Positions 25,662 through 33,905 of a stretch of 64,000 nt of DNA are shown here, in pieces. How positions within the stretch are numbered: the first letter of the stretch is position 1; every line of letters begins with the position of its first letter. The stretch comes from Streptomyces dioscori (GTDB taxonomy: Bacteria > Actinomycetota > Actinomycetes > Streptomycetales > Streptomycetaceae), in assembly GCF_003024195.1 (NCBI RefSeq), contig NZ_KZ679039.1:288285-352284 (forward strand), written 5' to 3'. A program made the position numbers and the translations under genes. A model generated the notes under the pieces. That model was not told the origin of the DNA. It worked only from the letters and a program-made list of their open reading frames with translations, and did no database searches.

Positions 25662-26435
25662 TCAGCGGGTTCGGAAGGTTCTGGGGCGCGTGGCGAACAG
25701 GGGGGCCTGGGACTCGGGGGGCAGGTTGCCCAGGGTTATCAGGTGGGGGGCCTGGGACAGGGCCGTGGATCGGGTGGCTTCCTGGGCCGTCCACAGGGCC
25801 CGGACCGTGCCCTGTACCGCCGCGGGCGGATAGGAGGCGATGACGGTCGCACAGCTGATCGCCGCCGTCACCGCCTCCCCCCGCCCCGTCACCTCCGACA
25901 CCAGCCCCACTTCGTACGCCCGCCGCGCGGAAACCCGTTCGGCCGTTCCCATCAGGGCCATGCGGGCCACCTCCCCGAACGGTGTCCGCTGGGCCAGGTA
26001 CACGGACTCGTACGCGCTGACCATGCCGTACGTCGTGTGCGGATCGAAGAACGTGGCTGTCTCGTCCGCGATCACGAAGTCCGCCTCGCCGAGCAGGTAG
26101 AACGCCCCGCCGCAGGCCATCCCGTTCACCGCGGCGATCACCGGCTTCCACAGGCCGGACGCCTTCGGGCCGATCGAGGCGAGTGGGTCGTCCAGCATGT
26201 ACGGAGATCCCGGCTGCGGGACTTCCGCGTCGCGGTCGAGTCCTGTCGAGAAGGCCCGGTCGCCGGCCCCGGTGAGGACGATCGCCCGTACGGTGTCGTC
26301 GAATCTGAACTCCGCCCACAGCGACTTCAGTTGTGTCGTCATCTCCAGGTCGATGGCGTTCAGGCGTTCCGGGCGGTCCAGTGTCACCACCGCGACGCCG
26401 GTGTCCTTGTCGGTGGTGGTCCGCAGGGCCGTCAT
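25662..26435 (-). CDS. Enoyl-CoA hydratase/isomerase (crotonase) family protein
   Basis: The 257-residue protein is a crotonase: VVTLDRPERLNAIDLEMTTQ near the N-terminus, the oxyanion-hole segment PVIAAVNGMACGGAFYLLGE, and TTYGMVSAYESVYLAQRTPF further on. Family members hydrate or isomerise enoyl-CoA, or cleave C-C bonds; the exact reaction depends on two acidic residues that are not in their usual places here (the region reads LLGEADFVIAD). The ATG at 26435 overlaps the DUF35 stop codon by four bases. It is the last gene of the thiolase-DUF35-crotonase operon on the minus strand. Confidence 0.9.
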   Translation of the reverse strand: MTALRTTTDKDTGVAVVTLDRPERLNAIDLEMTTQLKSLWAEFRFDDTVRAIVLTGAGDRAFSTGLDRDAEVPQPGSPYMLDDPLASIGPKASGLWKPVIAAVNGMACGGAFYLLGEADFVIADETATFFDPHTTYGMVSAYESVYLAQRTPFGEVARMALMGTAERVSARRAYEVGLVSEVTGRGEAVTAAISCATVIASYPPAAVQGTVRALWTAQEATRSTALSQAPHLITLGNLPPESQAPLFATRPRTFRTR

Positions 26436-26878
26436 GGCCGCTCCAGCACCCAGCGCGGCAGCCGGAAGCCGTCCCGGCCGTCCCCACCGCCGGTGCCGAA
26501 CACCACCTGTACCCGCGCCCCGATCCGGATCCGTTCCGCCGCGACCGAGTTGAGCGCCGCGTCGGGCCCGCTGACGAGGTTGCCCACCAGCCGGATCCGC
26601 GGGGCGTCCGCCAGTTCGACGACGATCACGTTGTACGGGGCCTGTGCCGCGTAGTCCGGCAGGAGCGGGGGGTGCGGGATCACGTACGACCAGATACGGC
26701 CCCGGCCGCTCATCCTGCGCCACTCGCTGTCGAAGGAGTGGCAGTGCGGGCAGCAGGGGCGGGGCGGGAAGCGCAGTTCCCCGCAGCCGGGTTCGGCGCA
26801 GGCCTGGACGCGCAGCTCGCTCCTGGCCGCGTACTCCCAGAAGGGGGCGCCGTCGTCGTCCACCACGGGTGTGAGCAT
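26432..26878 (-). CDS. Zn-ribbon/OB-fold (DUF35) acyl-CoA-associated protein
   Basis: The 148-residue protein has a zinc ribbon (CAEPGCGELRFPPRPCCPHC) after an N-terminal helix (FWEYAARSELRVQ), then an OB-fold (RIWSYVIPHPPLLPDYAAQA, YNVIVVELADAPRIRLVGNL). It is the second DUF35 protein of the window. It lies 66 bases after the thiolase-like gene 2 and overlaps the crotonase gene, so it is the clear partner of that thiolase-like enzyme. In known Ltp/DUF35 complexes the DUF35 unit completes the CoA site for retro-aldol or thiolytic cleavage. Confidence 0.9.
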   Translation of the reverse strand: MLTPVVDDDGAPFWEYAARSELRVQACAEPGCGELRFPPRPCCPHCHSFDSEWRRMSGRGRIWSYVIPHPPLLPDYAAQAPYNVIVVELADAPRIRLVGNLVSGPDAALNSVAAERIRIGARVQVVFGTGGGDGRDGFRLPRWVLERP

Positions 26879-26944
26879 CTGGGCTCCTAGGTCGACTCGG
26901 TGGCTCGGTGGCTCGGTTCCTCGGTCTCTCGGTTCCTCGGTCTG

Positions 26945-28120
26945 TCAGTTCCTCAGGAGCAGCGCCGACGTCGGGACGCCCTCGCCCGCGGTGACCAGGC
27001 AGGTCGCCGCGCCGGGCACCTGCGCCGTACTGGTCCCCCTGAGCTGCTTCACGCCCTCGTTGATGAGGTTGAAGCCATGGACGTACGCCTCGGAGAGTCC
27101 GCCCCCGCTCGTGTTCAGCGGCAGCCGGCCGCCGATCTCCAGGGCGCCCCCTTCGGTGAACGCGCCGCCCTCGCCCCGGCCGCAGAAGCCGTAGCCCTCC
27201 AGGGAGAGCGGGATGAGCGGGGTGAACGCGTCGTAGATCTGGGCGACGTCCACGTCCTCGGGGGTGAAGTCGGCCTGCTTCCAGAGGTGGCGGGCGGCCG
27301 TCCAGGCGGGGCCGGTCAGCGGGTCGTCGTTCCAGTAGTTGACCATCCCGTGGTGCTGGGCGGGCAGGCCCTGGGCGGCGGAGTGCACGTACACGGGTCT
27401 GCGGCGGCAGTCGCGGGCGCGTTCGGCGGAGACGATCACGCAGGCGAGCGCCCCGTCCGTCTCCAGGCAGTTGTCGAAGAGGCAGAGCGGCTCGCTGATC
27501 CAGCGCGAGGTCATATACATGTCCCGGGTCAGCGGTCGCTCGTACATCATCGCGGCGGGGTTCTGGTTGGCCCGGTTGCGGCAGGCGAGCGCCACGTTGA
27601 AGAGGTGGTCGCGGGTCGCCCCGTACTCGTGCAGATAGCGGCGGGTGAGCATGGCTATCTCGTCGGCGGGGCGCAGGAGGCCGAAGGGGCGGGTCCACTG
27701 GGCGGGGGTGGGGAGCTGGACGGCCGTGTTCTTCCACGGGCGCGGTCCGCTGCCGCGTTTGCGTGAGCGCCAGGCGACGCCGACCGTCGCCTGTCCGGTG
27801 GCCACCGCGGACGCCAGATGCGCGACCGTGGCGCACGAGCCGCCGCCCCCGAAGCCGACCTTGCTGAAGAAGCTGAGGTCGCCGAACCCGACGGCCTTGG
27901 CGACCTCGACCTCGTCGGTCTCCTCCATGGTGTAGGAGGCGAGCGCGTCGACCTCGGCCGGTGCGATCCCCGCGTCGTCGAGTGCGGCGAGGATCGCTCG
28001 ACAGGCCAATGTCTTCTCGCTGTCCGGGAGTTGCTTGGCGAAAGGCGTCTCCCCGATCCCGACGACGGCCGTCGCGTCCTTGAGTCCCGCTGCCCCTGTG
28101 CCCGCCCCTGCCCGTGCCAT
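26945..28120 (-). CDS. Thiolase-like lipid-transfer (Ltp/SCP-x type) enzyme 2
   Basis: The 391-residue protein has the SCP-x/Ltp thiolase fold (TAVVGIGETPFAKQLPDSEK, VAQIYDAFTPLIPLSLEGYG, NTSGGGLSEAYVHG). It keeps a cysteine at the nucleophile region (GGGGSCATVAHLASA) but lacks the GHPxG histidine motif, which reads SEAYVHGFN, the reverse of thiolase-like enzyme 1. It probably cleaves a C-C bond of a CoA thioester together with its DUF35 partner at 26432-26878. The ATG at 28120 follows GGAGGTG and is better supported than the GTG at 28144. The operator at 28150-28164 lies 29 bases upstream. This is the first gene of a three-gene operon. Confidence 0.88.
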   Translation of the reverse strand: MARAGAGTGAAGLKDATAVVGIGETPFAKQLPDSEKTLACRAILAALDDAGIAPAEVDALASYTMEETDEVEVAKAVGFGDLSFFSKVGFGGGGSCATVAHLASAVATGQATVGVAWRSRKRGSGPRPWKNTAVQLPTPAQWTRPFGLLRPADEIAMLTRRYLHEYGATRDHLFNVALACRNRANQNPAAMMYERPLTRDMYMTSRWISEPLCLFDNCLETDGALACVIVSAERARDCRRRPVYVHSAAQGLPAQHHGMVNYWNDDPLTGPAWTAARHLWKQADFTPEDVDVAQIYDAFTPLIPLSLEGYGFCGRGEGGAFTEGGALEIGGRLPLNTSGGGLSEAYVHGFNLINEGVKQLRGTSTAQVPGAATCLVTAGEGVPTSALLLRN

Positions 28121-28149
28121 GGACGCACCTCCACCCTGGTCCACGAATG

Positions 28150-28191
28150 CTGACAGGGCGTCAGGCTACAGCTAATCTGACGGGTAGTCAG
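28150..28191. promoter_or_regulatory. Two CTGACG-type operators in a divergent promoter
   Basis: CTGACAGGGCGTCAG (28150-28164) and CTGACGGGTAGTCAG (28177-28191) each differ from the consensus palindrome at one base. Their centres are 27 bp apart between the minus-strand thiolase operon and the plus-strand acyl-CoA ligase. Together they can control both directions. Confidence 0.75.
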
Positions 28192-28263
28192 CTAGTGGTC
28201 GTCCGGCTGATCGGCCGGTCGGTTCGATCGGTTCGGTCGCCCGGCGGCGGAGGGAGGCCTGCT

Positions 28264-29910
28264 GTGCGCGGTGACTTGGAGTGGGAGACGATCCCGGGGC
28301 TCGTGCGGGCGGCGGCCGAGCGGTACGCGGACGTGGAGGCGGTCGTCGAGGGCCGTACCCGCGTCACGTACGCGGAGCTGGGCGCCCGGGTGGAGCGCGC
28401 GGCGGCGGCCTGCGTCGCGAACGGCGTGCGGACCGGCGACCGGGTCGCCATCTGGGCGCCCAACACCCTGGACTGGATGGCGTCCGCCCTGGGCGCGGTG
28501 TCGGCGGGCGCGGTCCTCGTCCCGCTGAACACCCGCTTCAAGGGGACGGAGGCCGCGTACGTACTGGCCCGGAGCCGCACGAAGCTGCTGTTCGTGACGG
28601 GTACGTTCCTGGGCACCTCGTACGTGGCGTCCCTGCGGCGGGCCTGCGCCGAGAGCGAGGAGCCCGCCGACGCAGGTGCTGACGCGGCCACCCGTGCGGG
28701 TCGTGGCGCGGGGCCTCTCCCGGGGCTTCCGCATCTGGAGCAGGTGGTCGTCCTGTCCGACGACGCCCCCGCCGACTTCCGTACCTGGAAGGACTTCCTG
28801 GCGAGCGGGGACGGCGTGGGGGAGGCCGAGGTGCGGGCACAGGCCGCGGCGCTCGACCCGTCCGCCCCCTCGGACATCATCTTCACCTCGGGCACCACGG
28901 GCCGGCCCAAGGGCGCCGTGATCACCCACGCACAGACCCTGCGGGCGTACGACGTCTGGTGCGAACTGGCCGGTCTGCGCGAAGGCGACCGCTATCTGAT
29001 CGTGAACCCCTTCTTCCACACCTTCGGCTACAAGGCGGGCGTGATCGCCTGTCTGATGCGGGGCGCGACGATGATCCCGCAGCCGGTCTTCACCGTGGAC
29101 ACGGTCCTCGCGAACGTGGCCTCCGAACGCATCTCGGTGCTCCCCGGCCCGCCCACCCTCCACCAGTCCCTCCTGGACCACCCCCACCGTGACGCGTACG
29201 ACCTCTCCGCCCTGCGGCTGGTGGTGACGGGCGCGGCGGTCGTGCCGCTGCTGCTGGTGGAGCGGCTGCGGGCGGAGCTGGGCGTGGGCACGGTCCTCAC
29301 CGCCTACGGGCTCTCCGAGGCCAGCGGGATCGTCACGATGTGCCGCCGCGGCGACGAGCCGGACGTGATCGCGTCCACGTCCGGCCGCGCGATCCCCGGC
29401 ACGCAGGTGCGGGTCGTGGACGGCGAGGGCACGGCCGTCGCCCCCGGCGTCCCGGGCGAGGTCCTGGTCCGCGGATTCAACGTCATGCGCGGCTACTACG
29501 AGGACACCGCGGCCACCTCGGAGGCGATGACCCCGGACGGCTGGCTCCGCACGGGCGACATCGGCGTCCTGGACGCGGCCGGCAACCTCCGGATCACCGA
29601 CCGCATCAAGGACATGTTCATCGTCGGCGGCTTCAACGCGTACCCGGCGGAGATAGAGCAACTCCTGGGCCTGCACCCGGACATCGCGGACGTGGCGGTC
29701 ATCGGCGTCCCGGACGCGCGGCTCGGCGAGGTCGGCAAGGCCTATGTCGTACGCCGTCCGGGCGTCCCCCTCACCGGTGACGACCTGATCGCCTGGGCGC
29801 GCCGCGAGATGGCGAACTACAAGGTGCCCAGGGCGGTGGAGTTCGTCGGCGAACTGCCCCGGAACGCGAGCGGGAAGGTCGTGAAGGGAGAGCTGCGGAA
29901 GCGGCGTTGA
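28264..29910 (+). CDS. Acyl-CoA synthetase, AMP-forming (FadD3-like)
   Basis: The 548-residue protein is an ANL-superfamily ligase. Its ATP motif is IIFTSGTTGRPKGAVITHAQ, followed by VNPFFHTFGYKAG, TAYGLSEASGIVTMCRR, the hinge region GWLRTGDIGVLDAAGNLRIT with DRIKDMFIVGGFNAYPAEIE, and the catalytic lysine in PRNASGKVVKGELRKR. It adenylates a carboxylic acid and transfers it to CoA. Overall it resembles FadD3/long-chain and cyclic-acid ligases of actinobacteria. The start is the GTG at 28264 after GGAGGG, since upstream residues are not conserved. It is likely the entry enzyme of the regulon pathway. Divergent from the thiolase operon, with shared operators. Confidence 0.92.
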   Translation: MRGDLEWETIPGLVRAAAERYADVEAVVEGRTRVTYAELGARVERAAAACVANGVRTGDRVAIWAPNTLDWMASALGAVSAGAVLVPLNTRFKGTEAAYVLARSRTKLLFVTGTFLGTSYVASLRRACAESEEPADAGADAATRAGRGAGPLPGLPHLEQVVVLSDDAPADFRTWKDFLASGDGVGEAEVRAQAAALDPSAPSDIIFTSGTTGRPKGAVITHAQTLRAYDVWCELAGLREGDRYLIVNPFFHTFGYKAGVIACLMRGATMIPQPVFTVDTVLANVASERISVLPGPPTLHQSLLDHPHRDAYDLSALRLVVTGAAVVPLLLVERLRAELGVGTVLTAYGLSEASGIVTMCRRGDEPDVIASTSGRAIPGTQVRVVDGEGTAVAPGVPGEVLVRGFNVMRGYYEDTAATSEAMTPDGWLRTGDIGVLDAAGNLRITDRIKDMFIVGGFNAYPAEIEQLLGLHPDIADVAVIGVPDARLGEVGKAYVVRRPGVPLTGDDLIAWARREMANYKVPRAVEFVGELPRNASGKVVKGELRKRR

Positions 29911-29940
29911 GGGGCCCCGCCCTGTGCGGGCGGGACCCCG
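29911..29940. terminator. GC-rich hairpin between convergent genes
   Basis: GGGGCCCCGCCC pairs with GGGCGGGACCCC around a 5-base loop, directly after the acyl-CoA ligase stop codon and before the end of the ABC permease gene. It can act in both directions. Confidence 0.65.
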
Positions 29941-29968
29941 GTCGCCGACGCGCTCACGCGCCCGTGCG

Positions 29969-32620
29969 CTATTCGCGGGCTGACAGCGCGTGGGCCGGGG
30001 CCGTGCGCAGGGCCTGCCGGGTGGGGAGTTCGACCGTGACGAAGGCCGTGGTGAGCACGGTCAGCGCGACCGCCGGGAGCAGCCACACCGGGCCGGCGGG
30101 CCACGGCCGGTCCAGGAAACCGATGCCGAGCAGCACGAGCGGGATCGCGGACAGCAGCAGCCCGGTGGCGAGGGCGGCGACCCCGATCACCGCGGCCTCA
30201 CGGCGCATCATCGCGAGGATCTGGCGCGGGGTCGTGCCGTTGAGGCGGAGCGTGGCGATCTCGTTGCGCCGCTGGGCGGTCGTGGCGACCAGCTTGTTGG
30301 CGATGGAGAGGAGCAGGTAGCCGAGGAGTACGACGATGGTGGCGAGGTTGATCCAGACCGTCGCCGGTGCGTCGCTCAGACTGTCGCCGGACCCGGTGTC
30401 GGTGGACGCCAGGGCCAACCCCGGCCGGGAAGCCGCCAGTTCGGCGAGGTTGCGCTGCGCGGCGGCGGTGCCGTCGGTGCGTACGAGGATCCTCTGGTCG
30501 AGGCCGGCGGTGGTGTGCCCCGCGACGAGGTCGTGGGAGAGCGCGACCGGGCCGAAGCCGAGGCCGCGGTCGTAGACGGCGACGACCTTCGGGCTGACCC
30601 GGCTGCCGTCCCCGAGGACGAGGGTGATCCGCTTGCCGACCCCGGCGTCACGGGCACGGGCGGCCTCACTGTCGACGGCGACCGTGTCCCCGGTGAGCCC
30701 GGCCAGGCCGCCGTCCCGTACACCGAGGTCCAGGACGTCCTGCGCGGCCGGGGTCAGGATCATCGCGGAGGCGGCCTCGACCTCCGGTTCGCCGAACATC
30801 TCGTACTCCCACACGACCGTGGTGTCGCTGACCGGAGCCGCCGCCCGTACACCGTCGGCCTTCCTGACGTCCGCGAGGGTGCCCGCGGGCACACCGCCGA
30901 GCCCTGGTGCGCTCAGGCTCTGCTGGGCGAGGGTGCCGGTGCGGGTGTCCTGCGCGGTGGCGCTCATGACGGTCGTCTGGGCGAGGGTGTAGGTCAGGAC
31001 GAACACGACCGCCATGGCGAGGGCGCTGACGACCCCCGACAGCCGTAGCGCGTACCCGCGGATGTTCGCCACCGCGAGCCAGGTCGGGGCCGACACCCCG
31101 GGCCGCAGCCGCCGGGCCGCCGTGTCCCCGATGCCCTTGACCAGGGCAGGACCCGCCAGGGCCAGACCGATCGCGCCGATGATGCCGGCCATGGAGGTGG
31201 CCGCCGCACCGAGGACCGTCCGGCTCAGCAGCGGCACCACCGAGAGGGTCGTCGCGGCGACGATCAGCAGCAGACCCGCGCGGATCCGGACCTTCGAGGG
31301 GGTACGGGGCTCCACGCGCGACTCGGCGACCGCCTCGGTGGCCGGCAGCCGCGAGGTGCGCCACGCGGCACCACGGGCCGACACCTGCACGGCGAGCCCC
31401 AGGAGGAGGACGGCGGCGAGCGCGGGCAGCGGGCTGTACGTGAGCGGCAGGCCGTCCGGGATCACCTCGCGGTCGACGAGCATCCGCCGGAACTGCCCGG
31501 CCAGCAGATAGCCGAGGCCCACACCGGGCACGACCGCCACGGCGGCGATGACCGAGGCCTGCGCGGCGGCCAGCCGCCTGATCTGCCTCGGGGTCGCGCC
31601 GACGGCCCGCATCAGGGCGAGGTCGCGGCGCTGGCCGCCGATCGACACGGCCAGGGCGCTCGCCAGCACGAACCCGATGATCAGCATGATGATCCCGGAG
31701 AGCGAACCGGCGAGCAGGATCAGCAGCGAACGGGCCGCGCCCGCGCCGGGGGAGGCGATGTCCCCGCGGGCGGAACCGGTGGAGACGATCACTTCGGCGC
31801 CGTTGTCCGACTCCTTGTCGGCCTTCTTGTTCGCGTCCTTCTTGTCCGCGTCGGTGCCGGCGTTCCTGATCGTCTCGCGGGCCGCCGCGGCCACCGAGGC
31901 CTGCGCGCCGGGCTCGGTGCGCAGACCGACGAGGTCGACGGTCCCGGCGCGCGCCGCCGTGTTGCTGCCGTCGCCGTCGCCACCGTTGCCACCCTCGCTG
32001 CCGTCGCGGCCGGACAGCCGTGCGGCCGTCGGGTCGGCGAAGAGGATGCCGGCGCCCGGGGCGTCGACCACCGCCGTGACGCGGTACCGGGCGGCGGCCC
32101 GCCCGGCCGCGACGACCTGGACCCGGTCGCCCACCCGGGCATGCGCGGCCTCGGCCGTCGCCCTGTCGAGCGCCACCTCGGCGGCGTCGGACGGCTGGTC
32201 GCCACCGACCTTCTCCGGGTCCGTGAGCAGCTTCGTCGACGACCAGCCGTGCCCGGCCGTCCGCGGCTCCTCGGCCGGTACGACGCGGCCGTCGGCGTCG
32301 ATGACGGCGGCGGGGAAGCTGACGTCACCGACCGCCGCGGTGACACCGGGCAGTTCGGCGAGCCGGCCGACCAGGGCGGCCGGGACCGTGCCGCGTTCCG
32401 GGAGGGCGATCGGCAGGTCACCGGCCGGATGGAAGCTCTGGTCGGTGGAGACCACGACGTCGGCCCCGGCGAGCCGTCCCGCCGGCAGCTGGGAGCGGAG
32501 ACCGGACTCGGCCAGTACCCCCGTGCCGGTGATCAGTGCCGCGCCGCCGAGCACCGCGCACGCCACCGCGATCAGGGCGGTGATCCGGTGTCCTGCCATA
32601 CGGACCGCGAGATGCAGCAT
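29969..32620 (-). CDS. ABC transporter permease, FtsX/MacB type
   Basis: The 883-residue protein has the double-FtsX layout. There is an N-terminal helix (ITALIAVACAVLGGAALITG), a large extracytoplasmic domain (about 50-330, with an Asp/Lys/Asn-rich loop DADKKDANKKADKESDNGAE), three helices (LLILLAGSLSGIIMLIIGFV, ASVIAAVAVVPGVGLGYLLA), a second outer domain, and three final helices (VWINLATIVVLLGYLLLSIA, GVAALATGLLLSAIPLVLLG). MacB-type exporters move peptides, lipids or drugs outward, or transmit mechanical signals. The gene ends an operon with the ATPase (4 bases upstream) and a small membrane protein, divergent from a two-component system that probably controls it. Confidence 0.92.
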   Translation of the reverse strand: MLHLAVRMAGHRITALIAVACAVLGGAALITGTGVLAESGLRSQLPAGRLAGADVVVSTDQSFHPAGDLPIALPERGTVPAALVGRLAELPGVTAAVGDVSFPAAVIDADGRVVPAEEPRTAGHGWSSTKLLTDPEKVGGDQPSDAAEVALDRATAEAAHARVGDRVQVVAAGRAAARYRVTAVVDAPGAGILFADPTAARLSGRDGSEGGNGGDGDGSNTAARAGTVDLVGLRTEPGAQASVAAAARETIRNAGTDADKKDANKKADKESDNGAEVIVSTGSARGDIASPGAGAARSLLILLAGSLSGIIMLIIGFVLASALAVSIGGQRRDLALMRAVGATPRQIRRLAAAQASVIAAVAVVPGVGLGYLLAGQFRRMLVDREVIPDGLPLTYSPLPALAAVLLLGLAVQVSARGAAWRTSRLPATEAVAESRVEPRTPSKVRIRAGLLLIVAATTLSVVPLLSRTVLGAAATSMAGIIGAIGLALAGPALVKGIGDTAARRLRPGVSAPTWLAVANIRGYALRLSGVVSALAMAVVFVLTYTLAQTTVMSATAQDTRTGTLAQQSLSAPGLGGVPAGTLADVRKADGVRAAAPVSDTTVVWEYEMFGEPEVEAASAMILTPAAQDVLDLGVRDGGLAGLTGDTVAVDSEAARARDAGVGKRITLVLGDGSRVSPKVVAVYDRGLGFGPVALSHDLVAGHTTAGLDQRILVRTDGTAAAQRNLAELAASRPGLALASTDTGSGDSLSDAPATVWINLATIVVLLGYLLLSIANKLVATTAQRRNEIATLRLNGTTPRQILAMMRREAAVIGVAALATGLLLSAIPLVLLGIGFLDRPWPAGPVWLLPAVALTVLTTAFVTVELPTRQALRTAPAHALSARE

Positions 32621-32624
32621 GGTT

Positions 32625-33389
32625 CTAGACCTCTCCCAGCTTGACGAGACGGTCGGCCAGTTCGGCGGCGGTGGGCCGGTAGAGGCGCTCGACCACCCGG
32701 CCGTCGGCCATCACCACCGCGTGGTGGGCCTGGGCGGCGGCGGCCGGGTCATGGGTGACCATCACCACCGTCTGGCGCAGCTCGTCGACCAGTTCGCGCA
32801 GCAGGCCCAGCACCTCGTGGGCGCTGCGCAGATCGAGGGCGCCGGTCGGCTCGTCGGCGAACACGACGGCGGGCTTCGCCACCAACGCCCGTACGATCGC
32901 GGCCCGTTGCTGCTGGCCTCCGGAGAGTTCGGCGGGCCGGTGCGACATCCGGTCGGCGAGACCGACCCGCTCGACCAGTGTGCGTACCCACTCCCGGTCC
33001 GGGGCGCGCCCGGCCAGCCGCAGCGGCAGTGTGATGTTGTCGGCGACGCTGAGGGCGGGGACCAGGTTGTAGGACTGGAACACGAAACCGATGTGCTCGC
33101 GGCGCAGTTCGGTGCGGCGGGTCTCGTTCAGCCCGCTGATCTCGCGCTCGCCGATACGGATGCTCCCCGAGGTGGGGGAGTCGAGTCCGGCGGCGCAGTG
33201 CATCAGCGTGCTCTTGCCGGAGCCCGAGGGCCCCATCACGGCGAGGAACGTGCCGTGCTCGACACTCAGCGACACGTCGTCGAGGGCGCGGACGCCTCCC
33301 GCGTACGTCTTGCTGACGTGTCCCAGCTCGATGGCCGGCGCGGTCGGCGCCGCCATCGGGTGGCCGGCTCCCGCGAGGACCCCGCTCAT
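32625..33389 (-). CDS. ABC transporter ATP-binding protein, LolD/MacB type
   Basis: The 254-residue ATPase has Walker A (GPSGSGKSTLMHCAAGLD), Q-loop (FVFQSYNLVPALSVADNI), signature (LSGGQQQRAAIVRALV), Walker B (VVFADEPTGALDL) and H-loop (VMVTHDPAAAAQA). It powers the FtsX-type permease encoded next to it. The start at 33389 overlaps the stop of the small membrane-protein gene by ATGA, giving translational coupling. Bacitracin- and antimicrobial-peptide-type exporters share this architecture and are often paired with two-component systems like the one divergent here. The substrate is not determined. Confidence 0.94.
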   Translation of the reverse strand: MSGVLAGAGHPMAAPTAPAIELGHVSKTYAGGVRALDDVSLSVEHGTFLAVMGPSGSGKSTLMHCAAGLDSPTSGSIRIGEREISGLNETRRTELRREHIGFVFQSYNLVPALSVADNITLPLRLAGRAPDREWVRTLVERVGLADRMSHRPAELSGGQQQRAAIVRALVAKPAVVFADEPTGALDLRSAHEVLGLLRELVDELRQTVVMVTHDPAAAAQAHHAVVMADGRVVERLYRPTAAELADRLVKLGEV

Positions 33390-33652
33390 CGCCGGCCCCG
33401 CAGGTGACGGACGACGAGCGCGGTCACGCACAGGGCGGTGACCCCGCCGCAGACCAGGTGGACGCCGGTGGAGGCGGCGCTGTAGGAGGCCACCATATTG
33501 CCGACGGTGCTGATCACCAGGACCAGCCACAGCACCGTACGCACGAAGCGGTCCCAGCTGAGGGCTTCCTGGGCTTCCCGGGGAGCGTTCTGCCGCGCCG
33601 GGTCCGGGCTCCCGGGGAAGCCGTCGAGGCGGTAGGGGTCCGTGGTCGTCAT
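33386..33652 (-). CDS. Small two-helix membrane protein
   Basis: The 88-residue product has a hydrophilic N-terminus and two membrane helices (FVRTVLWLVLVISTVGNMVA and GVHLVCGGVTALCVTALVV), ending in a basic tail (RHLRGRR). It is the first gene of the ABC operon and overlaps the ATPase start. I recognise no family. It may be an accessory subunit or sensor of the transporter; that comes only from its place in the operon. Confidence 0.75.
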   Translation of the reverse strand: MTTTDPYRLDGFPGSPDPARQNAPREAQEALSWDRFVRTVLWLVLVISTVGNMVASYSAASTGVHLVCGGVTALCVTALVVRHLRGRR

Positions 33653-33817
33653 GGCTGTCCCTCTTCGGAGTCTTCGAGCTTCTTCGGACCCTGCGCGGTG
33701 CGCGATGTGTGGTGCGTGGTTCGCGGTGGGCGATGCGCGCTGCGGGTCTCGCTGTCGTGGCTTCGAAGGTACGGATCAGGGCCCCGGCCGGCCGAGCCCG
33801 CCAGCAGCCCGAGTGGG

Positions 33818-33835
33818 GGTACAGCAGGCTGTACC
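33818..33835. promoter_or_regulatory. GGTACAGC-AG-GCTGTACC operator candidate
   Basis: A perfect 8-bp-arm palindrome lies in the divergent region between the ABC operon and the histidine kinase gene, 70 bases before the kinase start. A near copy (GGTACAGCAGGCGCTACC, two mismatches) occurs at 36011-36028 before the serine hydrolase gene. It is a likely site for the response regulator encoded at 35180. Confidence 0.65.
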
Positions 33836-33905
33836 TCTACGCTCCTCCACGACGGTGAAGCGGTCGCTCGTACGGGGCCGTGAACGAGCGAGAGAGGAGG
33901 GGCGG

